Translations under genes and position numbers: made by a program
Shown here: one piece after another, positions 27,456 through 35,640 of the stretch
How positions within the stretch are numbered: the first letter of the stretch is position 1
How the letters are laid out: the number at the start of each line of letters is the position of its first letter
Notes under the pieces: generated by a model
What the model was told of the DNA's origin: nothing
Databases searched by the model: none
The model's input: the letters and a program-made list of their open reading frames with translations, nothing else
Origin: Nannocystis pusilla
GTDB taxonomy: Bacteria > Myxococcota_A > Polyangia > Nannocystales > Nannocystaceae
Direction of reading: 5' to 3'
Length of the DNA stretch: 64,000 nucleotides
Assembly (NCBI RefSeq): GCF_026626665.1
Contig: NZ_JAPNKE010000002.1
Location: 848,501 to 912,500, forward strand

Positions 27456-28303
27456 TCAGGGCTGCTCGATCGGGACCTCGCCCGGGAGGTACTCGAGCGC
27501 GTCGTCGCCGAGGATCATGGCGGTGGCCTGGCGCACGTGCTTCTTCACGTCGAGGCCGCCGCGGTCGCTGGCGCCGAGCTTGAGCGCGTAGCGGGCGATG
27601 TTGATGCCGTCGCGGACCGTGAACGGTTGGTCGTCCTCGTGCGCGCGCTGGAGGAACACCGCGAGGTAGTGGAGGATCCGCGGGCTGGCGAACGGCAGGT
27701 TGGCCTGCAGGATCGCGGTCTCCTCGTCGCGCTCGGGGAAGTCGATGACGATCTGCGGCTGCAGTCGGCTCTGGATGTACTCGGGGATGTCGAACGTGCT
27801 GGCGTCGTCGTTCATCGTCGCGCAGAAGCGGAAGTTGCGGTGCGCGTGGATCTTGACGCCGGCGACCACGGACTCGACGTAGCGCCGCCGATCGAGCAGC
27901 GGCGCGAGCGAGGCCCGTTGCGCTCGCTCATGCGGTTGCCCTCGTCGAGCACGCACACGCCGCCCTTGATCATCGCGCTGACCAGCGGGCTGGCGGTGTA
28001 GCGCAGCTTCTGGCCGTCGGTGATGACCGGCGTGACCAGCAGGTCCTCGGGCCGTGTGTCCATGGTCGCCTGGAACACGTAGAGCGGGATGTCGAGGGCG
28101 CGCGCGGCGGCCGACGCCAAAGTCGTCTTGCCAACGCCGGGCTTGCCGACTAAACGTGGCGACAGCGCGTGATCTTGTTCGTCCAACACGGCCCACGCGG
28201 CCAGCAGCTGGCGCTTCAACTCTTGCCGGCCGACCCACTGCCAGCGCATCTCGTCGGGCGGGGTGAGGCGCAGTTCGACGCCCTGGATGACGACGCTCTC
28301 CAT
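27456..28303 (-). CDS. AAA+ ATPase of MoxR/dynein-related type (apparent frameshift)
   Basis: About 282 residues. MESVVIQGVELRLTPPDEMR leads into a short lid region. Walker A is RLVGKPGVGKTTLASAAA. Walker B is GVCVLDEGNRMSERN. Sensor-1 follows as FRFCATMNDDAS and the arginine-finger region as YIQSRLQPQIVIDFPERDEE. The frame changes near 27915-27935, between the Walker B helix and LLDRRRYVESVVAGVKIHAH. The family acts on partner proteins, usually with vWA co-factors. It is upstream of the TraB-like gene with a 15-nt gap. It is distinct from the MoxR gene at 22227 and shows a shorter N-terminus. Confidence 0.8.
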
Positions 28304-28486
28304 CGTGCGTGCCGGTATATCAGGCGTCGGGCCGGCCCCGCGAGGACCTCGCGAGTTTGTGGCGCTCCGGCGCCCCGCGTGAGACTTTTGTCCCTGAAGG
28401 GCCCTGGGTGGTGAATCTGGCGCCCCCGCCGCGGTCTAAGGCCGCCGGCGCGGGCCCCGGGCCTGTTCGAGCACAGGAGCGCTGAA

Positions 28487-29725
28487 TGCGAACCAGCCAA
28501 CTTCTTCCTCACGGGCGCCTTCCGCGGGCGCTGACCGCTCGCCCTGTGGATGGGGCTCGTGACGGTCCCCACCGCGGCGGCCTCCCCGGTCCTTCTCGAC
28601 CCGCCCGAGGCGGGAACCCCCGAGGAGGAAGAAGAGGAAGACTCCCCAGCGGTCATCGCGCCCGAGCCGGCGCCTTCGCCGGAGCCGCCGGCCGCGGCCA
28701 AGTCGAAGTCGACGAAGACGGGCAAGAAGCCGACGAAATCGACTTCGGTGAAGAAGCCCAAGGGCGACCCGCGCTGCGGCGGCAAGACGCCGATCTGGGA
28801 GCACAAGGTCAAGTCCGGCGACAACCTCGGACGCATCGCCGGCCAGTACGGCGTGCGGATGAGCGACATCACCAGGCTCAATCCGAAGCTGAAGAAGAAC
28901 CCGGACAAGCTGTCGATCGGCCAGATCGTGCTGGTCTGCCCCGACCCCGAGGTGCCGCCGCACCTCGAAGAGGAGGGCAGCTACACGGTGAAGAAGGGCG
29001 ACTCGCTGAGCGAGATCGCCGAGAAGCACCACATGAAGGTCGCGGAGCTGATCGCGCTGCAGAAGGGCTCGCTGCGCAAGCGGCTCGACGCCAACAAGTC
29101 CGACCTGCGGCCCGGCGACGAGCTGACGATCATGATCGACCGCGGCATCATCGCCGCGTTCGCGCCCACGCAGGACGAAGACCGCGGCGTGCTGCGCATC
29201 GGCATCCCGCTGGATCCGGGCAAGCACTATTACATCAAGCGCCCGCACCTGGCCTTCGGGACAGGCGCGACGATCAAGGCGATCAAGGCCGCGATCTCGA
29301 AGTACGCGATGCTCAAGGGCATCAAGGGCGGGCCGCAGGTCCACGTCGGCGACATCAGCGCGCGCGGCGGGGGGCCGCTCAAGGGCCACAAGTCGCACCA
29401 GAAGGGCGTCGACGTCGACGTCGGCCTGGTGCTCAAGGGGGCCGACGCCGGCGAGGTCCGGTTCCTCTCGGGCAACGCGGACAACCTCGACGTCGGGCGC
29501 ACCTGGGCGCTCATCAAGTCCTTCGTCGACACCAAGGAGGTCCGCGCGATCTTCCTCGACTACGGGCTGCAGAAGGTCCTCTACGAGCACGCCAAGAAGA
29601 AGGGCGTGTCCGAGGCCAAGCTCGACGAGCTGTTCCAGTACCCGCGCGGCAAGGGCCGGGGTTACGGCATCATCCGCCACTGGAAGGGCCACCGCGACCA
29701 CTTCCACGTCCGCTTCCACCGCTGA
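28487..29725 (+). CDS. LysM and MepA-type penicillin-insensitive murein endopeptidase
   Basis: A secreted peptidoglycan hydrolase of about 412 residues. A Pro/Glu-rich linker with Lys-rich stretches is followed by two LysM domains (EHKVKSGDNLGRIAGQYGVR and YTVKKGDSLSEIAEKHHMKV) and a C-terminal LAS-type peptidase. The zinc-site motifs are VGDISARGGGPLKGHKSHQK with GVDVDVG, and HWKGHRDHFHVRF at the end. The frame from 28550 begins MGLVTVPTAAASPV with only half a signal peptide. ATG 28487 has AGGAG upstream and reads MRTSQLLPHGRLPRALTAR. Joining them by one base near 28530-28546 gives a complete signal peptide, so 28487 is preferred. The enzyme would cut meso-DAP cross-links. Confidence 0.88.
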
Positions 29726-29738
29726 GCGGGGGCGCGGG

Positions 29739-29809
29739 AGCATGCCTCGAGGAGCATGCCCGCGGGGACAGGTTTGAACGCGCATGTCTCTCGGGACCTG
29801 CCCGTTCGG
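29739..29809. repeat. Hairpin-family sequence between convergent genes
   Basis: Contains GGAGCATGCC twice (separated by CTCGA-type bases) and then GGGACAGGT ... ACCTGCCC-like arms around ATGTCTCTCGGGAC. Several alternative foldings are possible. It lies right between the MepA stop and the stop of the next gene and probably ends both transcripts. Confidence 0.45.
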
Positions 29810-30622
29810 TCAGAAGACCATGAAGCCGACGAACGGTCCGAGCTGCAGCAGCGGGACGCCGCCGAACGCGGCGGTCAGGCGGGCCTGGCCGCCGATCACG
29901 CCCTTGACCCGCTTCGCCGGGTCGGTGAACACGTAGCCGAGGCGACCCTCGCCCTCGACGCCGGCGACCTCGGTCCGGGCGAACATGACGCCGCCGCCCA
30001 TCGAGTAGAACAGCCGCTGCTTCTGCCCGCCGTAGCCCATGGCGGTGAAGTGGTGGCGGTGGACGAAGATGCCGTCGTAGTCGAGGGGCGAGAGGCCGAA
30101 GGTCGGCATGTCCGCGTAGCCGACCGAGAGCGTGAGCTGATAGCCGAGCGCGGTGTTCCAGTCGAAGGTGCGCGCCAAGTTCTTGCGCGGGCGCAGGTTG
30201 GTGCCGAGGAAGAAGGTGAAGTCGCCGGAGGGGATCGGCGAGAAGATGTTGAAGCTCAGGCCGTAGAGGTTGGCGAACACGAGCTTGCGGTGCGTGACCG
30301 ACTCCGGGGCCTTCGCAGGCCCCTCGGCGGCGATGGTCGGCGTCGCGGCGGGCGGCGGGTAACTCGGGGTCGACGTGCCGCCGTACGGTTGAGGGGCCGG
30401 GTAGGGCTGGGCCGGCTGCGGCGGAGCCGGCTGCGCGGGCGCAGGGGCGGGGACAGGCGCAGGCGCGGGCGCGGGCGCGGCAGGCGAGGACGCTTCTGTC
30501 GCGACAGGAGCGGGCGTCGCCGGGGCGGGCTGGGACGCAGGCGCCGGCGGCGTCGGCACGGGCACGGGCGCGGCCGGTTGCTGGAGAGCGAACGACAGGA
30601 GAGCGACGAGCGAGTGCGGCAT
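29810..30622 (-). CDS. Exported Pro/Ala-rich protein with outer-membrane-like beta domain
   Basis: 270 residues. The N-terminus MPHSLVALLSFALQQPAAPV is a short signal peptide, followed by about 85 residues built of Pro, Ala and Gln (PAPAPAPVPAPAPAQPAPP) that form a disordered linker. The C-terminal 150 residues look like a beta-barrel or beta-sandwich: SFNIFSPIPSGDFTFFLGTN, TALGYQLTLSVGYAD, RLFYSMGGGVMFARTEVAG, with alternating aromatic and small residues. The end, LLQLGPFVGFMVF, with a terminal Phe, is the expected signature for BAM-dependent insertion. No named family is recognised. It is convergent with MepA. Confidence 0.65.
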   Translation of the reverse strand: MPHSLVALLSFALQQPAAPVPVPTPPAPASQPAPATPAPVATEASSPAAPAPAPAPVPAPAPAQPAPPQPAQPYPAPQPYGGTSTPSYPPPAATPTIAAEGPAKAPESVTHRKLVFANLYGLSFNIFSPIPSGDFTFFLGTNLRPRKNLARTFDWNTALGYQLTLSVGYADMPTFGLSPLDYDGIFVHRHHFTAMGYGGQKQRLFYSMGGGVMFARTEVAGVEGEGRLGYVFTDPAKRVKGVIGGQARLTAAFGGVPLLQLGPFVGFMVF

Positions 30623-30629
30623 GGGGGCT

Positions 30630-30667
30630 GTCCGAAGGTTAATGTCGACCTGTCCGAAAGAACATGT
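30630..30667. repeat. Two hairpin-family copies in divergent promoter region
   Basis: TGTCCGAAGG (30630-30639) and TGTCC-GAAA-GAACA (30651-30664, one mismatch) lie just upstream of the Pro/Ala-rich gene's start. They are in a 293-nt region (30623-30915) that also serves the aldehyde dehydrogenase gene in the other direction. No clear promoter boxes were seen. Because these sit in a 5' leader they could influence translation of the gene at 29810-30622. Confidence 0.45.
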
Positions 30668-30915
30668 AAGACGGGCGTCGTCGGTCGCGGCGCGGGCCGG
30701 CGACCCGCAGGTCGCCTCGGTCGGCCGTGAGCTCGCGCGCAGCCGGCGGGGCCACGCGGATCGTCGAGGTCGACCCGAAGCCCGGCGGCGCGAGTCGGAC
30801 GCGGCGGCGACGATCTGCGCGGCAAATGGCCAGGAGCATGCGAGGCCCGACGACCCGCCGATGTTTGCAGACGACGTGATCCGGCTCAAGCCGGGTCGCC
30901 GGCAAAGCCGCTAAG

Positions 30916-32547
30916 GTGCCGCGCCATGGCGACCACGCTGCGCACCGTCCCCCCGAACCCCCTCCGCCGCCCACCGTTTTGCCGTGCAGCGACCCGGCCA
31001 CCGGCGAACGCTTCGGCGAGGCGACGGTGATGGACAGGGACGCGGTCGTGGCCGTGGTCCAGCGCGCCCGCGCGGCCCAGGCGGCGTGGGCGAAGACGTC
31101 GTGGGCCGAGCGCCGGGCTGTCCTTTCGGACATCTTGCGCCACGTCGTCGCGCACCAGGAGGAGATCTGTCGCCTGGCGGTGCGCGATTCCGGGAAGACG
31201 ATGGTGGACGCGGCGATGGGGGAGATCTTCCCCGTCTGCGAGAAGCTCCGCTACACGATCGCGCACGGCGAGGCCGACCTCCGCGCCGAGCGGCGGCCGT
31301 CGGGGCTGCTCCCGCACAAGGCCGCGCGCGTCGAATACCTGCCGCTCGGGGTCATCGGCGTGATCGCGCCGTGGAACTTCCCGTTCCACAACTTCTTCTG
31401 CCCGACGATCCCGGCGCTCTTCGCCGGCAACGCCGTGGTGGTCAAGGTCAGCGAGCTGGCGACCTGGTCCTCGCTGCGCTACGTCGAGATCTTCGCCGAG
31501 GTGCTGCGGCGCCGCGGCCACAACCCCGACCTCGTGCAGATCGTCACCGGCTACGGCGAGACGGGCTCGGCGCTCGTGACCTCGGGCGTCGACAAGATCT
31601 TCTTCACCGGCTCGCCGCAGAACGGCCGCAAGGTGATGGCCGCGGCCGCCGAGACGCTCACGCCGGTGGTCCTCGAGCTCGGCGGCAAGGACCCGATGAT
31701 CATCTGCGACGACGCGGATCTCGAGCAGGCCGTCAGCACCGCCACCTTCGGGGTGTTCAACGCCTGCGGGCAGATGTGCGTCGGCGCCGAGCGGCTGTAC
31801 GTGTTCGCCGGCATCTACGACGCGTTCGTGCACGAGGTGGTGGCGCGCGCGAAGGCGCTGCGCCAGGGTCCGCCGCTGCAGGGCGAGGTCGACGTCGGCG
31901 CGATGACGATGCCGCGCCAGCTCCAGATCGTCCAGGAGCTGGTCGACGACGCCGTCGCCAAGGGGGCGCGGGTCCTGTGCGGCGGCAAGCCGCGGACCGA
32001 CCTGCCGGGCAACTACTACCCGCCGACCGTGCTGGTCGACGTCGACCACACCATGCGGATCACCCGCGAGGAGCAGTTCGGCCCCGTCATGGTGATCTTG
32101 AAGGTCAACTCGGAGGCCGAGGCGGTGCGCCTGGCCAACGATTGCCCGTACGGCCTCGGCTCGTCGGTGTTCACGCGCGATCCGGCCCGCGGCGAGCGGT
32201 TGGCCCGCGCGATCGCGGCCGGCATGACCACCGTCAACGACTTCGGCCTCGCCTACATGATCCAGTCGCTGCCGTTCGGCGGCCTCAAGATCTCGGGGTT
32301 CGGGCGCATCAACGGCCGCGAGGGCCTGCGCGCCTGCTGCAACGAGAAGGCGATCGTCACCGACCGCCTCCCGGTGCGACAAGGGATGGCGCTGTACCCC
32401 GTACGGCCTGCCACGCTCGAGCTGGTGACGGGCGCGGTGCGGGCGATCTACGGCGCCGGGATCGGCAAGAAGGCGCGCGGGGCGCTCCAGATCGCCCGTT
32501 CGTTGCTGTCGCTGGCACGCGGACAGCGGTCGACCGAATCGACGTAA
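30916..32547 (+). CDS. NAD(P)-dependent aldehyde dehydrogenase
   Basis: 543 residues as read. The ALDH core is complete: VIGVIAPWNFPFHNFFCPTI, IFFTGSPQNGRKVMAAAA, catalytic Glu in VVLELGGKDPMIICDDADLE, catalytic Cys in NACGQMCVGAERLYV, EEQFGPVMVI near the C-terminal part and LPFGGLKISGFGRINGREG. A C-terminal extension of about 60 residues with hydrophobic character (LELVTGAVRAIYGAG) may be a membrane tail like that of fatty aldehyde dehydrogenases. The N-terminal 20 residues (Pro/His-rich) look out of frame: an ATG at 30926 reads MATTLRTVPPNP and would join by a one-base change in the C-run near 30950-30975. The true substrate is unknown. Confidence 0.9.
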   Translation: MPRHGDHAAHRPPEPPPPPTVLPCSDPATGERFGEATVMDRDAVVAVVQRARAAQAAWAKTSWAERRAVLSDILRHVVAHQEEICRLAVRDSGKTMVDAAMGEIFPVCEKLRYTIAHGEADLRAERRPSGLLPHKAARVEYLPLGVIGVIAPWNFPFHNFFCPTIPALFAGNAVVVKVSELATWSSLRYVEIFAEVLRRRGHNPDLVQIVTGYGETGSALVTSGVDKIFFTGSPQNGRKVMAAAAETLTPVVLELGGKDPMIICDDADLEQAVSTATFGVFNACGQMCVGAERLYVFAGIYDAFVHEVVARAKALRQGPPLQGEVDVGAMTMPRQLQIVQELVDDAVAKGARVLCGGKPRTDLPGNYYPPTVLVDVDHTMRITREEQFGPVMVILKVNSEAEAVRLANDCPYGLGSSVFTRDPARGERLARAIAAGMTTVNDFGLAYMIQSLPFGGLKISGFGRINGREGLRACCNEKAIVTDRLPVRQGMALYPVRPATLELVTGAVRAIYGAGIGKKARGALQIARSLLSLARGQRSTEST

Positions 32548-32579
32548 AGCTCGCGCGCCGACGAGCGGCCGGGGGCACC

Positions 32580-32593
32580 TGTCTTGATGGACA
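32580..32593 (+). terminator. Hairpin after aldehyde dehydrogenase gene
   Basis: TGTCT-TGAT-GGACA, one U·G pair in the + strand RNA, extended by one further pair on the inside flank. It lies 33 nt after the stop codon. There is no U-tract. It belongs to the dispersed hairpin family. Confidence 0.4.
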
Positions 32594-32689
32594 GATAGCG
32601 CGCCGGGGTCGGGCGGATCCGAACCCGGACGGTCGGCTTGGCAGAGCGACGCGCCGTGTGGCACCATTCAACGCCCGCCCGGCTGGCCC

Positions 32690-33439
32690 ATGGACGAGTT
32701 CATCGCCGCGATCGTCAGCTTCCCCACCGTGGTGTTCACGGTCGCCCTGTTGGTCGTCGCCGGTTACTGGCTGCTCGCGCTGCTCGGCGGGGTGGGCAGC
32801 GACATGCTCGACGCGGCGGCCGGCAAGATCGACGGCGCGGTCGATGCGATGGCCGGCAAGGTCGACGGGGCCGTCGACGCGATGGCGGGCAAGGTCGACG
32901 GGGCGGTGGACGGCGCCACGGGCAAGCTCGAGGCCGTCGGCGGCAAGGTCGAGGGCGCCGCGGGGGGCCTGAGTTTGCTGGCCGCGATCGGCTTCGGCAA
33001 GGCGCCGGCGACCGTCGTCATCAGCATGCTCGTCCTGTTCGCGTGGGCGCTGTCGACATTCGCCACGCTGATGCTCAGGGACTACGGTGTCGCCGCGATG
33101 GGCGTCCACGTCGGCATCGCCTTCGGCGCCGTGGTGGTCGCCGGCATGCTGACGGGGCTCATCGCCGGCGCGCTCGGCGACGCCTTCAAGCGCCACCGCC
33201 CGATCGGCCGCGGCGAGCTGGTCGGCAAGCTGGCGACGATCACCACCGGCCGCGTCGACGAGCGCTTCGGCCAGGCCAACCTGCACGAGGACGGCGCCAA
33301 CCTGATCGTCGACGTCCGCTGCGCCACCCCCAACGCGCTGGTCAGGCACACGCGCGTGGTGCTGGTGAGCTACGACGCCGCGGCCCACTATTACATGGTC
33401 GAGCCGTTCGAATCGAAGGACAGTATCGCCCGCCCGTGA
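32690..33439 (+). CDS. YqiJ-like OB-fold membrane protein
   Basis: 249 residues. An N-terminal membrane helix (VVFTVALLVVAGYWLLALLG) is followed by an Ala/Gly/Asp/Lys stretch with three 11-residue repeats (GKIDGAVDAMA, GKVDGAVDAMA, GKVDGAVDGAT), then two further helices (VVISMLVLFAWALSTFATLM and VGIAFGAVVVAGMLTGLIAG). The C-terminal 75 residues form a small beta domain (GKLATITTGRVDERFGQANL, LIVDVRCATPNALVRHTRVV) like the OB-fold of the YqiJ/NfeD group. Such proteins partner flotillins in membrane microdomains. It is the first gene of an operon with the flotillin 35 nt downstream. The repeats are not usual for the family. Confidence 0.8.
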   Translation: MDEFIAAIVSFPTVVFTVALLVVAGYWLLALLGGVGSDMLDAAAGKIDGAVDAMAGKVDGAVDAMAGKVDGAVDGATGKLEAVGGKVEGAAGGLSLLAAIGFGKAPATVVISMLVLFAWALSTFATLMLRDYGVAAMGVHVGIAFGAVVVAGMLTGLIAGALGDAFKRHRPIGRGELVGKLATITTGRVDERFGQANLHEDGANLIVDVRCATPNALVRHTRVVLVSYDAAAHYYMVEPFESKDSIARP

Positions 33440-33474
33440 CGCGGCGAGGCGCGTGAGAGAGGGACGCTAATCGC

Positions 33475-35628
33475 ATGAATCCGACTCTGATCCTGATCGC
33501 AATCGTCGCCGGGGCGATCCTCTTTTTCGGCCTCATCATCGCGTTCGTCGTCACGCGATTCCTCCGCCAGGTCGACCAGGGCAAGGCGATCATCATCAAT
33601 ACGTGGGGCAAGGGCGCCCAGGTCGCGTTCTCCGGCGTGGTCGTCTATCCGATCATCAACCGCGCCGAGATGATGGACATCTCGGTCAAGACGATCGACA
33701 TCGACCGCCGCGGCAAGGAAGGCCTGATCTGTAAGGACAACATCCGCGCCGACATCAAGGTCACGTTCTTCGTCCGCGTCAACAAGACCCCGGAGGACGT
33801 GCTGAAGGTGGCGCAGTCGATCGGCTGCGCCCGCGCGTCCGACCAGTCGACCCTCGACGAGCTGTTCTCGGCCAAGTTCTCGGAGGCGCTCAAGACCGTC
33901 GGCAAGCGGCTCGACTTCGAGGAGCTCTACACCAAGCGCGAGCAGTTCAAGGACGAGCTGATCGAGGTCATCGGCCGCGACCTCAACGGCTACATCCTCG
34001 ACGACGCGGCGATCGACTTCCTCGAGCAGACGCCGATGTCGTCGCTCGACCCGCACAACATCCTCGACGCCCAGGGTATCCGCAAGATCACCGAGATCAC
34101 GGCGGCCCAGAACGTGCGCACCAACGAGCTGCGGCAGAAGGAGCGCATGGACGTCGGCTCGCAGAACCTCGCCTCCGACGAGGCGGTGTTCCGCTACGAG
34201 CAGCAGCGCGCCGACGCCGAGGCGAAGAAGCACAAAGAGATCGCGATGTCGCAGGCCCGCGAGCAGAACGAGGCGATGCGGGTCGCCAGCGAGGAGCACA
34301 AGAAGACGACGCTGGTCCAGCAGGCCAACGAGGCCGAGATCGGCAAGTCCGACCAGGACAAGCAGCGCGCGATCCTCATCGCCGAGAAGGCCAAGGAGCG
34401 CGAGGTCCAGGTCGAGACGGAGCGGGTCGAGAAGGCCCGCGCGACCGAGGCGATCGCGCGCGAGCGGGCGGTCGAGCTGCTGCGCATCGAGAAGGAGAAG
34501 GCGCTGGAGATCGAGCGCAAGGCGATCGCCGACGTCGTCCGCGAGCGCGTGTCGGTCGAGAAGGGCGTGGCCGAGGAGGAGGAGCGCACCAAGGACGTGC
34601 GCGTGCTGGCCGACGCCAACCGCGTCAAGGAGTCGCGCGTCATCAAGGCCGAGGGCGAGGCCCAGGAGCGCCTGGTCAAGGACGTGAAGAACGCTCAGGC
34701 CTCCGAGGAAGTGGCCAAGCACGAGGCCAAGAAGCAGCTCATCCTCGCCGAGGCGGCGCTCGAGTCGGCCGACAAGCAGGCGAAGGCGAAGATCCGCGAG
34801 GCCGAGGGCCTTCAGGCCCAGGAGGCCGCGCAGGGCCTCGCCAACGTGCGCGTGAAGGAGGCCGACGCGGTCGCCACCGAGAAGCTCGGGATGGCCAAGG
34901 TCCGCGTGCAGGAGGCCGAGGCCGGCGCGATCGAGAAGCGCGGCATGGCCGAGAACACGGTCGCGCGCGAGCGCTTCGCGGTCGAGGCCAGCGGCGAGGA
35001 GCAGAAGGGCCTGGCGCAGGTCAAGGTCAAGGAGGCCGACGCGGCGGCGGTCGAGAAGCAGGGCGCGGCCCAGGCGGTCGCGCAGGAGCGCCAGGGCGTG
35101 GCCCAGGCGACGGCGATCCGCGAGAAGCTGCTGGCCGAGGCCACCGGCCTGGCCGAGAAGGGCAAGGCGATGCAGAACTTCGCCGGCGAGCCGCGCGCGC
35201 ACGAGGAGTTCCGCCTCCAGCTCGAGCGCGACCGCGACGTCCAGCTGGCCCAGATCGCGGCCCAGAAGACGATCGCCGAGGCCCAGGCCCGCGTGCTGGC
35301 GACGGCGCTCGAGCACGCCAAGATCAACATCGTCGGCGGCGACGGCCAGTTCTTCGACAAGTTCGTGCGCGCGGTCGGCACGGCGCAGTCGATCGACGGC
35401 ACCATCGACCACAGCGACACGCTCAAGAAGCTGCTCGGCGACTACCTCGACGGCAAGAAGAGCCTGCCCGACGACCTCAAGCAGGTGCTGTCCGGCGTGT
35501 CGGCCGACGACCTGCAGAAGTTGACGCTGTCGGCGTTCCTGGCCGACCTGCTGCGCAACGCCGACGGCCCGACGAAGAAGAAGATCCAGGCGCTGGCGGA
35601 GAAGGCCAGGGATCTCGGGATCCAGTAA
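33475..35628 (+). CDS. Flotillin (YqiK-like SPFH/band 7 protein)
   Basis: 717 residues. A single N-terminal membrane helix (LILIAIVAGAILFFGLIIAF) anchors it. The SPFH/band-7 domain (about 35-210) includes GKAIIINTWGKGAQVAFSG and VYPIINRAEMMDISVKTIDI, then KDNIRADIKVTFFVRVNKT. From about residue 220 to 590 it is a long coiled coil rich in Glu, Ala, Lys and Arg with heptad-like repeats (ARVQEAEAGAIEKRGMAENT-type blocks recur), as in flotillins. The C-terminal part holds the oligomerisation region. These proteins scaffold membrane domains. It lies between the YqiJ-like gene and the giant ATPase gene (12-nt gap), a set known from other bacteria. Confidence 0.92.
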   Translation: MNPTLILIAIVAGAILFFGLIIAFVVTRFLRQVDQGKAIIINTWGKGAQVAFSGVVVYPIINRAEMMDISVKTIDIDRRGKEGLICKDNIRADIKVTFFVRVNKTPEDVLKVAQSIGCARASDQSTLDELFSAKFSEALKTVGKRLDFEELYTKREQFKDELIEVIGRDLNGYILDDAAIDFLEQTPMSSLDPHNILDAQGIRKITEITAAQNVRTNELRQKERMDVGSQNLASDEAVFRYEQQRADAEAKKHKEIAMSQAREQNEAMRVASEEHKKTTLVQQANEAEIGKSDQDKQRAILIAEKAKEREVQVETERVEKARATEAIARERAVELLRIEKEKALEIERKAIADVVRERVSVEKGVAEEEERTKDVRVLADANRVKESRVIKAEGEAQERLVKDVKNAQASEEVAKHEAKKQLILAEAALESADKQAKAKIREAEGLQAQEAAQGLANVRVKEADAVATEKLGMAKVRVQEAEAGAIEKRGMAENTVARERFAVEASGEEQKGLAQVKVKEADAAAVEKQGAAQAVAQERQGVAQATAIREKLLAEATGLAEKGKAMQNFAGEPRAHEEFRLQLERDRDVQLAQIAAQKTIAEAQARVLATALEHAKINIVGGDGQFFDKFVRAVGTAQSIDGTIDHSDTLKKLLGDYLDGKKSLPDDLKQVLSGVSADDLQKLTLSAFLADLLRNADGPTKKKIQALAEKARDLGIQ

Positions 35629-35640
35629 GCCGGGGCCGCC

